This document shows, one piece after another, positions 17,573-27,166 of a DNA stretch of 64,000 bases. Made by a program: the position numbers and the translations under genes. How positions within the stretch are numbered: the stretch's first letter is position 1; each line of letters starts with the position of its first letter. Source of the stretch: Ensifer sp. IC3342 (GTDB lineage: Bacteria > Pseudomonadota > Alphaproteobacteria > Rhizobiales > Rhizobiaceae); assembly GCF_020193655.1 (NCBI RefSeq), contig NZ_JADYVE010000007.1:1-64000 (forward strand), given 5' to 3'. The notes under the pieces were generated by a model. The model saw nothing but the letters and a program-made list of their open reading frames with translations, ran no database searches and was not told where the DNA came from.

Positions 17573-18523
17573 TCAAAGCAGGCTCTCCAGTTCGGCGAGC
17601 TTGTCGTTGACGAGCCAGCCGTAATAGTTTTCCTCCGGCCAATGGACCTCGCCGTCCTGGTTTTTCGCTGCGAGCGCCGCGGCGCGCTGGTCCGGGTTGC
17701 CGACATTATAGAGCGTCGCCGTCAGGCCTGGATTGTTCGCGATGTCCATGCCGGCGATCGAACGATAGGCGTCGATCGAGTGGCGGATCGAGGCTGCCAT
17801 ATAGGCGAGTGAGACGTCCGGATCCATGATCGCTTCGTAGACGCCGGCGGCGTTGTTCTCATCCAGACGCTCATAGCCCGAAACGCGCGAGACCATGTCG
17901 GTCAGCATCAGCGCGGTCAATGGATTGATCTGGCCGAGACCGAATGTCTGGCCGGCGAAAAAAGGCTGGAAGAAGACGGCGCTGAAGCGGTTGTTCGGGA
18001 AGGATTTGCCGCCGACCGAACGGCCGCGGAACTCGCTGTCCCACACCCGCTCGCGGCAGCTCCACAGCGCATAGGAATTGTCCTTGCCGGCGCAGACGGA
18101 AAACTGCGGCCGCGCGACGAACTCGTCGACGGACTCACCGTCATAGCCGAACTGGAAGCTGTTGCCGGCATAGGCGGCCGCCTTGACATAGTAGGATTGC
18201 AGCCGGTCGTAGGCATCGACATTGTAGGTGTGCTCGCCAACGATCGCGCCGATCATGTGGATCGGCGCGATGCCATAGGCGCCGGCGACAGACTTGATCT
18301 TGCCGACGAGCTGGCGGTCGCTGGCAAGCAGATCACGCACCTTCTCGTATTTCGCATCGAAGGAGGTTCGGCCCGCTTTCGTGCGGCGAACCGAGGCGCC
18401 TGGTATCTTCGGCTGCTCGATGTGACGGTTGCCCTCCGGAACCAGGGTAATTCCCGTTGCTGTTCCCGGGCCGGCAGAGAGGCAAAGCGTGGCGATGGCG
18501 AGCAAGCAGGCGGTGAGACGCAC
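17573..18523 (-). CDS. DUF1402 family exported protein, lytic-transglycosylase-like
   Basis: A 316-residue protein with a signal peptide (residues 1-22). It belongs to the DUF1402 group, found mainly in Rhizobiales, whose function is not defined. Three segments recall the lysozyme-like fold of soluble lytic transglycosylases: a glutamate in IGAIVGEHTYN after a helical stretch, GLGQINPLTAL (compare GLMQI-P), and ATLYNVGN (compare AAYNAG). A role in peptidoglycan cleavage in the periplasm is therefore possible, but this is inference. The gene stands alone between the P450 and hslVU genes. Confidence 0.75.
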   Translation of the reverse strand: MRLTACLLAIATLCLSAGPGTATGITLVPEGNRHIEQPKIPGASVRRTKAGRTSFDAKYEKVRDLLASDRQLVGKIKSVAGAYGIAPIHMIGAIVGEHTYNVDAYDRLQSYYVKAAAYAGNSFQFGYDGESVDEFVARPQFSVCAGKDNSYALWSCRERVWDSEFRGRSVGGKSFPNNRFSAVFFQPFFAGQTFGLGQINPLTALMLTDMVSRVSGYERLDENNAAGVYEAIMDPDVSLAYMAASIRHSIDAYRSIAGMDIANNPGLTATLYNVGNPDQRAAALAAKNQDGEVHWPEENYYGWLVNDKLAELESLL

Positions 18524-18716
18524 GATCTGTTCTTCCTATGAAACTCCGGAACCCCGGTCATTCGAGCGCGCGGCCCCTACGGCAAGATCATGTCGGAATA
18601 ATGCCCGGCCTTCGATCGATTGCCGATCGCTGTAGAAAAAATGAAGGCGCCTGTCGAGGGACGGGCGCCTCACAATTCGGCGAGTGCCGGAGTTTGCGCA
18701 GTTCGGCCCTCCCCCG

Positions 18717-18800
18717 CTGCATATTTCCTTAAATCGGAACCGATTTAAGGACAAGAAAATACAGCTATGCAAAGTGCTCCAGCGGGAGGCGCGGCGCTGT
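18717..18800 (+). repeat. Structured intergenic repeat, family A, copy 2
   Basis: Shows the GCATATTTCCTTAAATCGG/CGATTTAAGGA palindrome, the GCAAAGTGCTCCAGCG block and a shortened GGCGCTGT end. The GCGTCT hairpin found in other copies is reduced. It abuts the 3' end of hslU and may act as its transcript end. Confidence 0.7.
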
Positions 18801-18802
18801 CG

Positions 18803-20110
18803 TCACAGAATATAGCGTGACAGGTCTGTGTTGGCGGCGAGATCGCCGACGTGCTTGCGGACATATTCCGCATCGATCATCACCGTCTGGCCGCCACGGT
18901 CCGGCGCGTTGAAGGACACGTCATCGAGCACCCGCTCCATCACCGTCTGCAGACGGCGCGCACCGATATTCTCAACATTGGTGTTGAGCTGGACGGCGAC
19001 CTCGGCGAGTGCGTCGATCGCGTCCTCGGTGAAATCGAGCTTCACTTCCTCAGTGTCGAGAAGCGCCTTGTACTGGCGGATGAGGCTCGCCTCGGTCTCC
19101 GTCAGGATACGGCGGAAATCCTCCTTGGTCAGCGCGCGCAGCTCGACGCGGATGGGCAGGCGGCCCTGCAACTCCGGAAGCAGATCCGACGGCTTCGAGA
19201 CGTGGAACGCGCCGGAGGCGATGAAGAGGATGTGATCCGTCTTCACCGGCCCGTATTTCGTCGCCACCGTCGTGCCCTCGACCAGCGGCAGCAGGTCCCG
19301 CTGGACGCCTTCTCGCGATACACCGGCACCCATGCCGCCGTCGCGGGCGGCGATCTTGTCGATCTCATCAAGGAATACGATGCCGTCGTTCTCGGCCGCC
19401 GAGAGGGCTTCACGCTGGATCTGCTCGTTGTCGAGCAGCTTGTCGGACTCGTCGTTGATCAAAAGCTCATAGGACGCCTTGACGGTCGTCTTGACCTTCT
19501 TGGTCCTGCCGCCACCGAGCGCCTTGCCGAACATTTCGGAAAGATTGAGGACGCCGATGTTGGCGCCCGGCATGCCCGGGATCTCGAAAGCGCCCGGAGC
19601 GCCGGTCTCGGCAATGTCGATCTCGATTTCCTTGTCGTCGAGCTCGTTGGCCCTCAGTTTCTTGCGGAAGGAGTCGCGCGTCGCGGGCGAAGCCGTCGCG
19701 CCGACCAGGGCGTCGAGCACACGCTCTTCGGCGTTCTGATGGGCCTTCGCCTTGACGTCGGCGCGCTTCTTCTCCCGCACCAATGTGATGCCGACCTCGA
19801 CGAGATCGCGAACGATCTGCTCCACGTCACGGCCGACATAGCCGACCTCGGTGAACTTGGTGGCTTCGACCTTGACGAAGGGGGCGCCGGCGAGCTTCGC
19901 CAGGCGCCGGGAGATTTCCGTCTTGCCGACGCCGGTTGGGCCAATCATCAGGATGTTCTTCGGCATCACCTCGTCGCGCAGATCGTCGTCAAGCTGCTGG
20001 CGCCGCCAGCGGTTGCGCAACGCAATGGCAACGGCGCGTTTCGCGTCCTTCTGGCCGATGATGTAGCGGTCGAGCTCCGACACGATTTCTCTGGGTGAAA
20101 AGTTGGTCAT
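18803..20110 (-). CDS. hslU: ATP-dependent protease ATPase subunit HslU
   Basis: A 435-residue AAA+ unfoldase that feeds substrates to the HslV peptidase chamber. Walker A GPTGVGKT is at residues 57-64, Walker B is in GIVFLDEID, and the sensor and C-terminal [13 protein letters not shown] region are intact. The C-terminus ends SRYIL, the usual tail inserted into HslV. Its ATGA start overlaps the stop of an acetyltransferase gene that separates it from hslV; in most bacteria hslV and hslU are directly adjacent. Confidence 0.97.
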   Translation of the reverse strand: MTNFSPREIVSELDRYIIGQKDAKRAVAIALRNRWRRQQLDDDLRDEVMPKNILMIGPTGVGKTEISRRLAKLAGAPFVKVEATKFTEVGYVGRDVEQIVRDLVEVGITLVREKKRADVKAKAHQNAEERVLDALVGATASPATRDSFRKKLRANELDDKEIEIDIAETGAPGAFEIPGMPGANIGVLNLSEMFGKALGGGRTKKVKTTVKASYELLINDESDKLLDNEQIQREALSAAENDGIVFLDEIDKIAARDGGMGAGVSREGVQRDLLPLVEGTTVATKYGPVKTDHILFIASGAFHVSKPSDLLPELQGRLPIRVELRALTKEDFRRILTETEASLIRQYKALLDTEEVKLDFTEDAIDALAEVAVQLNTNVENIGARRLQTVMERVLDDVSFNAPDRGGQTVMIDAEYVRKHVGDLAANTDLSRYIL

Positions 20111-20625
20111 GAATTCCTCTCAAACTCCGTCCGCGTCAGCTCCATCAGGAGTGTCCGGCCGGACTCATCTATCCATTCGCCAAAGGGCACGAAGCCTGCC
20201 TTAGCATAGGCCCGGACCGCGCGGCGGTTGCCGGCGTCAGGGTCGATCACGATACGGGCGGCGCCATTTTCGAACAGTCTTTCGGCAAAGGCTTTGAGCG
20301 CCAGGGCAGCGATGCCTTTTCCAGTCATTTCGGGCGGGCCTACGAAGATGTCCACCCCAGGCGTGTCGGACGGCAGGTCCTTCGCCCAGGGCTCGTCGTA
20401 TTGCGACGGCGTCCAGGACTGAATGTATCCGGCGGGCTTTCCGTCGACATGGAAAATGAAGCCCTCCACTTCGCCGCTCGCACAGCCATCGCGGATCGAT
20501 TCCAGTTCCTTGTCCGGGTCGCCCCACCACTGCCGCACATGCGGCTCGGAAAGCCAACCATGCAGCATCGACAGGTGGCTGTCGGCTACGGAGAGGAAAC
20601 TGACATCGACCCCGTCATTCGGCAT
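20107..20625 (-). CDS. GNAT family N-acetyltransferase (AAC(6')-like) inside hslVU
   Basis: A 172-residue GNAT acetyltransferase. The acceptor-side motif [10 protein letters not shown] near residues 33-42 and the acetyl-CoA loop region [18 protein letters not shown] (about 97-114) resemble the aminoglycoside 6'-acetyltransferase and siderophore-acetylase branch. The substrate cannot be inferred. It overlaps hslV by 11 bases and hslU by 4, so all three should be translated from one mRNA. Whether it modifies a protease substrate or component, or is simply carried along, is unknown. Confidence 0.85.
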   Translation of the reverse strand: MPNDGVDVSFLSVADSHLSMLHGWLSEPHVRQWWGDPDKELESIRDGCASGEVEGFIFHVDGKPAGYIQSWTPSQYDEPWAKDLPSDTPGVDIFVGPPEMTGKGIAALALKAFAERLFENGAARIVIDPDAGNRRAVRAYAKAGFVPFGEWIDESGRTLLMELTRTEFERNS

Positions 20626-21172
20626 CCAGCGTCTCCACCACGAAATTGTGGTTGGTGTAGACGCAGATATCGCCTGCGATTTCGAGCGCCCGCCGAGCGA
20701 TCTCTTCCGCCGACCTGTCGCTGTCCATCAGCGCACGTGCGGCCGCCAGGGCATAGTTTCCACCCGAGCCGATCGCGATCGTGCCGTGTTCGGGTTCGAG
20801 CACGTCGCCATTGCCGGTGATCGCCAGCGTGACGGACCTGTCGGCGACGAGCATCATCGCCTCGAGATTGCGCAGGTATTTGTTCGTGCGCCAGTCCTTG
20901 GCGAGTTCGACGGCGGCACGCATGAGCTGGTCGGGATATTGCTCGAGCTTGGCCTCGAGCCGTTCGAGCAGTGTGAAGGCATCCGCTGTCGCACCGGCAA
21001 AGCCGGCGATCACGTCGCCCTTCGACAGGCGCCGGACCTTGCGGGCGTTGCTCTTCATCACGGTCTGGCCGAGACTGACCTGACCGTCGCCCGCCATCAC
21101 CACCTTGCCATCCTTGCGCACCGTGATGATGGTGGTCGCATGCATCGTTCCATAGGGATTGTGTTCACTCAT
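20615..21172 (-). CDS. hslV: ATP-dependent protease peptidase subunit HslV
   Basis: A 185-residue proteasome-type peptidase. The catalytic threonine follows a 12-residue propeptide (T13 in the HATTIITV sequence), a longer leader than the single-residue one in E. coli, as in other alphaproteobacteria. [13 protein letters not shown] and [12 protein letters not shown] are family signatures. It forms the chamber of the HslUV protease that removes misfolded and regulatory proteins after heat stress. It is the first gene of the hslV-acetyltransferase-hslU operon. No convincing heat-shock promoter was recognised by eye upstream. Confidence 0.97.
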   Translation of the reverse strand: MSEHNPYGTMHATTIITVRKDGKVVMAGDGQVSLGQTVMKSNARKVRRLSKGDVIAGFAGATADAFTLLERLEAKLEQYPDQLMRAAVELAKDWRTNKYLRNLEAMMLVADRSVTLAITGNGDVLEPEHGTIAIGSGGNYALAAARALMDSDRSAEEIARRALEIAGDICVYTNHNFVVETLDAE

Positions 21173-21589
21173 GAAGATACCTTATCGGCCCTCGGGCGTT
21201 GCGGCTCCACTGCACGATTGCCCAAATCGGGACGATTTAAGGGCAAGCTCATGCAGCGACTCTAGAGTGCTACAGCGACTTTTGCGAGACGCGCGCGCTT
21301 GCAGCCGAGCCTGGTTGCTTGACGCCTATGTAAGTGCCCACCGCGCGATTGCAATTGGTCCTGCAGTCTGCCGGCGATCTTCCTTCCACTGTCCACGAAC
21401 CGTCGAATTTCCGTGACAGTTCTGGATATTTCGCGCCTCCCCTGATATGGAGCGGCTCTGGAACGGTACGGGAAAAGTATGACGTGATTTTCCTCCCGCA
21501 CATCCAGCTCTAGTTTTGGTATCGATCCCGCTGATTTTGGGCCGTTTCGGTGCGAAATCATCCGGGTCGAGCGCGTACAGGAGAGCCTG
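21173..21589. other. 417-bp divergent gap between hslV and hisB
   Basis: Contains repeat family A copy 3 (21210-21304) next to hslV, then about 280 bp that should hold the hisB promoter. A CTTGACG box at 21318-21324 on the plus strand lacks a good -10 at normal spacing. No coding sequence or attenuator-like histidine leader peptide was found. Confidence 0.6.
21210..21304 (+). repeat. Structured intergenic repeat, family A, copy 3
   Basis: Carries the CCCAAATCGGGACGATTTAAGGG palindrome variant, CATGCAGCGACTCTAGAGTGC, TACAGCGACTTTTGCG and GAGACGC blocks. It is about 38 bases upstream of hslV on the opposite strand and would lie in its 5' untranslated region or promoter. Confidence 0.7.
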
Positions 21590-22198
21590 ATGGCAGAAAG
21601 CATGCCCAGCCGCAGCGGCCAAGTTTCCAGAAAGACAAATGAAACCGCCGTATCGGTCTCCGTCAACATCGATGGAACGGGAACGTCGAAGATCGCGACC
21701 GGCGTCGGCTTCTTCGACCATATGCTGGACCAGCTTTCGCGCCACTCGCTGATCGACATGGAGATCAAGGCGGACGGTGACCTGCATATCGACGACCATC
21801 ACACGGTCGAGGACACCGGCATTGCGCTCGGCCAGGCGCTCGCCAAGGCACTCGGCGATCGCCGCGGCATCACGCGCTACGCCTCGATCGACCTTGCCAT
21901 GGACGAAACGATGACGCGCGCCGCTGTCGATGTTTCCGGCCGGCCCTTCCTCGTCTGGAACGTGACTTTCACCTCGCCGAAGATCGGCAGCTTCGACACG
22001 GAGCTGGTGCGTGAGTTCTTCCAGGCGCTGGCCCAGCATGCCGGTATCACCCTGCATATCCAGAACATCTACGGCGCCAACAACCATCATATCGCCGAGA
22101 CCTGTTTCAAGTCCGTCGCCCGCGTGCTTCGCACCGCAACCGAAATCGATCCGCGCCAGGCTGGACGCGTGCCCTCGACCAAGGGAACGCTCGCCTGA
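21590..22198 (+). CDS. hisB: Imidazoleglycerol-phosphate dehydratase
   Basis: A 202-residue monofunctional HisB, lacking the phosphatase domain of the enterobacterial fusion. The manganese-binding motifs DHHTVED and [11 protein letters not shown] are intact, along with [12 protein letters not shown]. It dehydrates imidazole-glycerol phosphate to imidazole-acetol phosphate in histidine synthesis. AGGAGAG precedes ATG 21590. It heads a seven-gene run that ends in coaA. Confidence 0.98.
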   Translation: MAESMPSRSGQVSRKTNETAVSVSVNIDGTGTSKIATGVGFFDHMLDQLSRHSLIDMEIKADGDLHIDDHHTVEDTGIALGQALAKALGDRRGITRYASIDLAMDETMTRAAVDVSGRPFLVWNVTFTSPKIGSFDTELVREFFQALAQHAGITLHIQNIYGANNHHIAETCFKSVARVLRTATEIDPRQAGRVPSTKGTLA

Positions 22199-22223
22199 GC
22201 CGGCAATACCCCGGCTGAGACCC

Positions 22224-22700
22224 ATGGCTTCTTATCTGATCATGACCCCGCCCGGCGCACCGGCCGATGACGAAAGGGCGCGGTTCATCGCGGACGGTTT
22301 TTCCTGGCCTGCCTTTTTCTTTCCCGCGCTCTGGCTGATGAGCAAGCGCGCATGGCTTCTTGGAATCGCAGTTGCCGTTCTGCAAATTCTGTTAATCCTC
22401 TCGTCCTCCATACCCGGCGCTTTTGCCGCCTCGCTTTTCGTGCATCTGGCTCTCAGCCTGCTGGTTTCGCTGGAAGGCCCGCTTCTGGTCGCCCGAAATC
22501 TCAGGAAAGGAGACTGGACACTTCGCTCCATCGTCCCGGCGCGCGACCTTCAGACGGCGGAGGAGATCTATTTTTCCAACGTATCGGCCACGGCTGATCG
22601 CAGAACGGCAACTCCGTTGCCGTCCGCCGAGAGGTCTCCGACAAAACAGGCCGAAAACAGCGCCGGCCTTGGCCTCTTTCAACCCTATGGAGAACGCTGA
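22224..22700 (+). CDS. DUF2628 membrane protein inside the his operon
   Basis: A 158-residue protein with three hydrophobic segments between about residues 27 and 90 (including [17 protein letters not shown] and LALSLLVSL) and a polar C-terminus ending LFQPYGER. It matches the DUF2628 family of unknown function. The start at ATG 22224 lies 25 bases after hisB, and its TGA overlaps the ATG of hisH, so it is translationally coupled to histidine genes. No catalytic motif is visible, and there is no evidence that it takes part in histidine synthesis. Confidence 0.8.
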   Translation: MASYLIMTPPGAPADDERARFIADGFSWPAFFFPALWLMSKRAWLLGIAVAVLQILLILSSSIPGAFAASLFVHLALSLLVSLEGPLLVARNLRKGDWTLRSIVPARDLQTAEEIYFSNVSATADRRTATPLPSAERSPTKQAENSAGLGLFQPYGER

Positions 22701-23350
22701 TGCGGGTCGCCATCATTGACTACGGGTCGGGCAATCTGCGCTCTGCCACGAAAGCTTTCGAACGGGCGGCGCGGGAAGCCGGCATCGCTGCCGAGATCGA
22801 CCTGACCGACAAGCCGGAACGGGTGGCGTCCGCCGACCGCATCGTGCTCCCAGGCGTCGGCGCCTATGCCGATTGCCGCCGCGGCCTCGCCGCCGTCGCC
22901 AGCATGGAGGACGCGCTCAAGCAGGCCGTCGAGAAAGACGGGCGCCCCTTTCTCGGGATCTGCGTCGGCATGCAGCTCATGTCGTCCCGCGGGCTCGAAA
23001 AGACGATCACTGAGGGCTTCGGCTGGATCCCCGGCGATGTCAAGGAAATGACGCCGGCCGACCCGTCGCTGAAAATCCCCCAGATCGGCTGGAACACGCT
23101 CAGGCTCAACCGGCCGCACGCGCTCTTTACGGGAATTCCGACGGGCGAAAACGGTCTGCACGCCTATTTCGTGCACTCCTACCACCTGGCCGCCGAGAAG
23201 CCCGAGGACGTGATTGCCGAGGCGGACTATGATGGACCGGTGACCGCATTCGTCGCGCGCGACAACAAGGCGGGCTCGCAGTTCCACCCGGAAAAGAGCC
23301 AAACGCTGGGCCTCGCCCTTATTTCGAATTTCCTGCGTTGGAAGCCGTGA
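22700..23350 (+). CDS. hisH: Imidazole glycerol phosphate synthase subunit HisH
   Basis: A 216-residue class I glutamine amidotransferase. The catalytic triad is C88 in GICVGMQ with H196 and E198 in FHPEKSQ. It releases ammonia from glutamine and channels it to HisF, encoded two genes downstream, for closing the imidazole ring. Its start overlaps the stop of the DUF2628 gene by one base. Confidence 0.98.
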   Translation: MRVAIIDYGSGNLRSATKAFERAAREAGIAAEIDLTDKPERVASADRIVLPGVGAYADCRRGLAAVASMEDALKQAVEKDGRPFLGICVGMQLMSSRGLEKTITEGFGWIPGDVKEMTPADPSLKIPQIGWNTLRLNRPHALFTGIPTGENGLHAYFVHSYHLAAEKPEDVIAEADYDGPVTAFVARDNKAGSQFHPEKSQTLGLALISNFLRWKP

Positions 23351-23384
23351 GGCTGCCGGCGTTCTTTCTTGATCGGACCAACAC

Positions 23385-24122
23385 ATGATTCTCTTCCCCG
23401 CGATCGACCTCAAGGATGGACAATGCGTGCGCCTGAAGCTCGGCGACATGGAGCAGGCAACCGTCTATAATCCCGATCCGGTCGCCCAGGCGCGGGCCTT
23501 CGAGGAACAGGGCTTCGAGTGGCTGCATGTCGTCGACCTGAACGGCGCCTTTGCCGGTGAGACGGTGAATGGCGCGGCGGTCGACGCGATTCTCAAGGCA
23601 ACCCGCAATCCCGTGCAGCTTGGCGGCGGCATCCGCACGCTGGCGCATATCGAGAACTGGCTTTCGCGCGGGCTCGCGCGCGTCATTCTCGGCACCGTGG
23701 CCGTGCGCGATCCGGCCCTCGTCATCGATGCCTGCCGCAAATTCCCCGGCAGGATCGCCGTCGGCATCGACGCCAAGGGCGGCAAGGTGGCCGTAGAAGG
23801 CTGGGCAGAGGCCTCGGAGCTCGGCGTCATCGAGCTTGCGAAGAAATTCGAGGGGGCCGGCGTTGCGGCGATCATCTATACGGATATCGACCGCGACGGC
23901 ATTCTGACCGGCATCAACTGGGCATCGACACTGGAGCTTGCCGATGCGGTGTCGATCCCGGTGATTGCCTCGGGCGGCCTCGCCTCGATGGACGACATTC
24001 GCCGCATGACCCAGCCGGATGCGCAAAAACTCGAGGGCGCTATCTCGGGTCGCGCTCTCTATGACGGCCGCATCGACCCGCAGGAAGCGCTGGCGTTGAT
24101 CCGCGCAGCGAGAAAGGGATGA
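23385..24122 (+). CDS. hisA: ProFAR isomerase HisA
   Basis: A 245-residue TIM barrel. The N-terminal [16 protein letters not shown] carries the first catalytic aspartate, and the second phosphate-binding half is present ([14 protein letters not shown]). It isomerises the aminoaldose ProFAR to the aminoketose PRFAR. It sits 34 bases after hisH and 4 bases before hisF. Confidence 0.98.
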   Translation: MILFPAIDLKDGQCVRLKLGDMEQATVYNPDPVAQARAFEEQGFEWLHVVDLNGAFAGETVNGAAVDAILKATRNPVQLGGGIRTLAHIENWLSRGLARVILGTVAVRDPALVIDACRKFPGRIAVGIDAKGGKVAVEGWAEASELGVIELAKKFEGAGVAAIIYTDIDRDGILTGINWASTLELADAVSIPVIASGGLASMDDIRRMTQPDAQKLEGAISGRALYDGRIDPQEALALIRAARKG

Positions 24123-24126
24123 TTCG

Positions 24127-24903
24127 ATGACCTTGAAAGCCCGCGTAATCCCCTGCCTCGACGTCAAGGACGGACGCGTCGTCAAGGGTGTCAATTTCGT
24201 CGACCTCATCGATGCGGGCGACCCGGTGGAGGCAGCGCGAGCCTATGACGCGGCCGGTGCCGACGAACTCTGTTTCCTCGACATCACCGCATCCTCGGAC
24301 AACCGCGAAACGATCTTCGACGTCGTCGCCCGCACCGCCGAGCAGTGTTTCATGCCGCTCACCGTCGGCGGCGGCGTGCGGCAGGTGTCCGATATTCGCA
24401 AGCTGCTGCTCGCCGGCGCCGACAAGGTGTCGATCAACACGGCGGCGGTGAAGAATCCGGATTTCGTGGCGGAAGCCGCCGACAAGTTTGGCAACCAATG
24501 CATCGTCGTCGCGATCGACGCCAAGAAGGTGTCGACGCAAGGCGAGGCGAACCGCTGGGAGATCTTCACCCATGGCGGACGCGAGCGAACTGGCATCGAC
24601 GCGGTCGAATTCGCGCGGAAGGTCGTTGATCTCGGCGCCGGCGAAATACTGCTGACGTCCATGGATCGCGACGGTACGAAAAGCGGCTACGACATTGCCC
24701 TGACGCGAGCGATCGCCGATGCGGTGCGGGCGCCCGTCATCGCGTCGGGTGGCGTCGGGACGCTCGACCACATGGTGGAAGGCGTGCGCGACGGCCACGC
24801 GACAGCGGTGCTTGCGGCGTCGATCTTCCATTTCGGCACTTACAGCATCGGCGAGGCAAAGCGCTACATGGCCGAGCACGGCATCGCCATGCGGCTCGAC
24901 TGA
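24127..24903 (+). CDS. hisF: Imidazole glycerol phosphate synthase subunit HisF
   Basis: A 258-residue TIM barrel. [18 protein letters not shown] holds the first catalytic aspartate, and [15 protein letters not shown] holds the second. It uses ammonia from HisH to convert PRFAR to imidazole-glycerol phosphate and AICAR. The 82-bp gap to hisE is filled by a palindromic element. Confidence 0.98.
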   Translation: MTLKARVIPCLDVKDGRVVKGVNFVDLIDAGDPVEAARAYDAAGADELCFLDITASSDNRETIFDVVARTAEQCFMPLTVGGGVRQVSDIRKLLLAGADKVSINTAAVKNPDFVAEAADKFGNQCIVVAIDAKKVSTQGEANRWEIFTHGGRERTGIDAVEFARKVVDLGAGEILLTSMDRDGTKSGYDIALTRAIADAVRAPVIASGGVGTLDHMVEGVRDGHATAVLAASIFHFGTYSIGEAKRYMAEHGIAMRLD

Positions 24904-24906
24904 CGC

Positions 24907-24960
24907 TTAGAGCGGGATGAGGAAAAGTGTGCGCGGTTTTCCGCCCGCATCCCGCTCTAA
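24907..24960. repeat. Family C palindromic element inside the his operon, copy 2
   Basis: Perfect 13-base arms TTAGAGCGGGATG (24907-24919) and CATCCCGCTCTAA (24948-24960) enclose an inner GGAAAA/TTTTCC stem. It begins four bases after the hisF stop and ends 25 bases before hisE. In RNA it would form a long stable stem that could protect the upstream message or reduce read-through into hisE and coaA. Confidence 0.85.
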
Positions 24961-24985
24961 CCATCGTGATCTAAAGGATTTCAGC

Positions 24986-25309
24986 ATGACCGGGTTCAAT
25001 CTTTCCGATCTCGAAAACATCGTGGCCGTGCGGGCAAAGGCAGCCCCGGAGGAATCCTGGACCGCCAAGCTCGTCGCAGCCGGCCAGCGCAAGGCGGCCA
25101 AGAAGCTCGGCGAGGAGGCGGTCGAAACCGTCATCGCGGCGATCAGCGAGGACCGCAAGAATCTGATCGATGAGAGTGCCGACCTCCTCTATCATCTTAT
25201 GGTCGTATTGAATATCGCGGCCGTCCCGTTGCAGGATGTGATGGACGAACTTGCCAGGCGGACCAGCCAATCCGGCCTGGAGGAGAAGGCAAACCGGAAA
25301 AATCCATGA
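24986..25309 (+). CDS. hisE: Phosphoribosyl-ATP pyrophosphatase
   Basis: A 107-residue monofunctional HisE of the MazG-like all-helical fold. The [10 protein letters not shown] and [14 protein letters not shown] segments supply the magnesium-binding acidic residues. It hydrolyses phosphoribosyl-ATP to phosphoribosyl-AMP, the second step of histidine synthesis. ATG 24986 with AAAGGA upstream is chosen over an in-frame ATG within the palindrome. Its stop overlaps the coaA start (ATGA). Confidence 0.96.
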   Translation: MTGFNLSDLENIVAVRAKAAPEESWTAKLVAAGQRKAAKKLGEEAVETVIAAISEDRKNLIDESADLLYHLMVVLNIAAVPLQDVMDELARRTSQSGLEEKANRKNP

Positions 25310-26301
25310 CTATCGCAGCGAAAGACATCGACGCCGCGGATCTTCCGGGCAACCTGCAGGGCGGAGACTATTCGCCCTACCACGTGTTCTCGGCCGAGGA
25401 ATGGTCGCGCTTTCGCGCCGACACGCCGTTGACGCTGACGGCGGACGAGGTGCAGCGGCTGCGGTCGCTCAACGACCCGGTCGATCTCGGCGAGGTACGC
25501 CGGATCTATCTCTCGCTGTCGCGGCTGCTTTCCGCCCATGTCGAGGCTTCGCAGATCCTGTTCCAGCAGCGCAAGCGCTTCCTCAGCATGTCCGACGAAA
25601 CGAAGACACCCTTCGTCATCGGCATCGCCGGTTCGGTCGCCGTCGGCAAGTCCACGACGGCGCGCATTCTCGCAGAGCTTTTGGCGCGCTGGCCATCGAG
25701 CCCGAAGGTCGACCTGATCACCACCGACGGTTTTCTCTACCCGAACGCGATCCTGCAGCGCGAAAACATGATGGATCGCAAGGGTTTTCCGGAGAGCTAC
25801 GACATCGGCGCGCTCCTGCGCTTCCTCTCGGCGATCAAGGCGGGCCAGCCGAACGTCAAGGCGCCTACCTATTCGCACCTGACCTATGACGTCATCCCGG
25901 ACCGGTTCCAGACCATCGACCGGCCGGACATCCTGATCTTCGAAGGAATCAACGTGCTGCAGTCGCGCAATCTGCCGGCCGACGGCAAGATCGTGCCGAT
26001 GGTGTCGGATTTCTTCGATTTCTCGATCTATATCGATGCCGACGAAAATCTTATTCACAGCTGGTACGTGAGCCGCTTCATGCGGCTGCGCGAGACGGCC
26101 TTCAAGGACCCGCAGTCCTTCTTCCATCGCTATGCAACGATCAGCGAGGATGCGGCGCGCGCCATCGCCGAGGGGCTCTGGCACAATATCAACCTGAAAA
26201 ACCTGCACCAGAACATCCTGCCAACGCGGCCGCGCGCCGACCTGATCCTGCAGAAGGGCCCGAACCACCTGACGCAGACGGTGGCACTCCGGAAGCTTTG
26301 A
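25306..26301 (+). CDS. coaA: Pantothenate kinase, type I
   Basis: A 331-residue P-loop kinase. GSVAVGKS at residues 109-116 is the ATP-binding loop. [18 protein letters not shown] and the FEGINVLQ segments are family signatures. It phosphorylates pantothenate, the committing step of coenzyme A synthesis. It is translationally coupled to hisE, an arrangement seen in other rhizobia, and ends the operon. Confidence 0.97.
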   Translation: MTIAAKDIDAADLPGNLQGGDYSPYHVFSAEEWSRFRADTPLTLTADEVQRLRSLNDPVDLGEVRRIYLSLSRLLSAHVEASQILFQQRKRFLSMSDETKTPFVIGIAGSVAVGKSTTARILAELLARWPSSPKVDLITTDGFLYPNAILQRENMMDRKGFPESYDIGALLRFLSAIKAGQPNVKAPTYSHLTYDVIPDRFQTIDRPDILIFEGINVLQSRNLPADGKIVPMVSDFFDFSIYIDADENLIHSWYVSRFMRLRETAFKDPQSFFHRYATISEDAARAIAEGLWHNINLKNLHQNILPTRPRADLILQKGPNHLTQTVALRKL

Positions 26302-26341
26302 AGCGAGGCACGGCGCTCGCGTATGGTCGCGCCCCTGTCCC

Positions 26342-26953
26342 CTAGGGATTGACCCGGCGCAAGGTGAGATTCAGGCGCCCGCCGTTCTTCAGAAGCGTCG
26401 AGGTGTTCGGATAGATGCGGTCGACGCCGTGGAAGGCGAGCCTGCCTTCGCCGCCGAGCACGACGACATCGCCGCTCGCAAGCTTGAACGAGATCGTCTG
26501 GCCGCCGCGCTCCCGTCCACCGACACGAAAGAGGCAGGTGTCGCCGAGCGATATAGAAACGACGGCGGTCTCGAGGTCTCGCTCGTCCCTATCCTGATGC
26601 AGCCCCATGCGCGCGTCTGCGGAATAGAAGTTGACGAGGCAGGCCTCCGGCTCCTTCTCGCTCGCCGAAACCGCGTGCCAGATGTCGTTGAGCGCCGCCG
26701 GCATTTCCGGCCAGGGCTTGCCGGTCACCGGGTGCTCCGCCTGATACCGGTAGCCCCTTTCCCGATCGGTGACCCAGCCGAGCGGACCACAATTGGTCAT
26801 ACGCACTGACATCGGCTTGCCGGTCTTCGGCATTTCAGGCACGAAGAGCGGGGCCTCCGCAACGACCAGACGGATGGCCTCGACCAGTTCCTGCTGACGG
26901 GAGCGGTCGAGGAATCCCGGAATGTGTCTTATTCCTTTCGGCAGCACCTGCAT
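26342..26953 (-). CDS. alkB: AlkB-type alpha-ketoglutarate-dependent dioxygenase
   Basis: A 203-residue Fe(II)/2-oxoglutarate oxygenase of the AlkB family. The iron ligands H119, D121 (GLHQDRDE) and H175 (LAFHGVDR) and the 2-oxoglutarate-binding arginines near R193 and R199 (RLNLTLRR) are intact. TNCGPLGWVTDRERGYRY is the nucleotide-recognition part typical of bacterial AlkB. It repairs 1-methyladenine and 3-methylcytosine. It is convergent with coaA. No Ada-type regulator is nearby. Confidence 0.93.
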   Translation of the reverse strand: MQVLPKGIRHIPGFLDRSRQQELVEAIRLVVAEAPLFVPEMPKTGKPMSVRMTNCGPLGWVTDRERGYRYQAEHPVTGKPWPEMPAALNDIWHAVSASEKEPEACLVNFYSADARMGLHQDRDERDLETAVVSISLGDTCLFRVGGRERGGQTISFKLASGDVVVLGGEGRLAFHGVDRIYPNTSTLLKNGGRLNLTLRRVNP

Positions 26954-27018
26954 CGCGTCTGTCCCGTCATTCGCTGCATCGATCGACGGGCCTCAGTTCG
27001 TCAAACCCGAAGTCCACC

Positions 27019-27118
27019 GCATGCTTCCTCAAATCCTAGCCGATTTGAGGATAAAACATGCAGAATTCAAAGTGTTACAGCCTCCTTTACGCGTCTGCTA
27101 AGACGCTCGGCGCTGCAG
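27019..27118 (+). repeat. Structured intergenic repeat, family A, copy 4
   Basis: A full-length copy. CCTCAAATCCTAGCCGATTTGAGG is a compensated version of the AT-rich stem, with ACATGCAGAATTCAAAGTG, the TACAGC block, a perfect GCGTCT-GCTA-AGACGC hairpin and the GGCGCTG end. It lies between the alkB start side and the 3' end of the Kbp-like gene. Confidence 0.8.
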
Positions 27119-27166
27119 CTCTATAGTTGTCGCGGGACTCGGGCGACACCCGGAAAATGCCGCTGC

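Noticed and set aside
20107..20625. Acquired aminoglycoside resistance gene
   Set aside because: Similarity to AAC(6') is general to this GNAT branch; the gene is embedded in a core operon with native composition and shows no sign of recent transfer.
21173..21260. Heat-shock (sigma32) promoter for hslV
   Set aside because: CTTGCCC in the repeat stem loosely resembles a -35 box, but no matching CCAT-type -10 was found at proper spacing.
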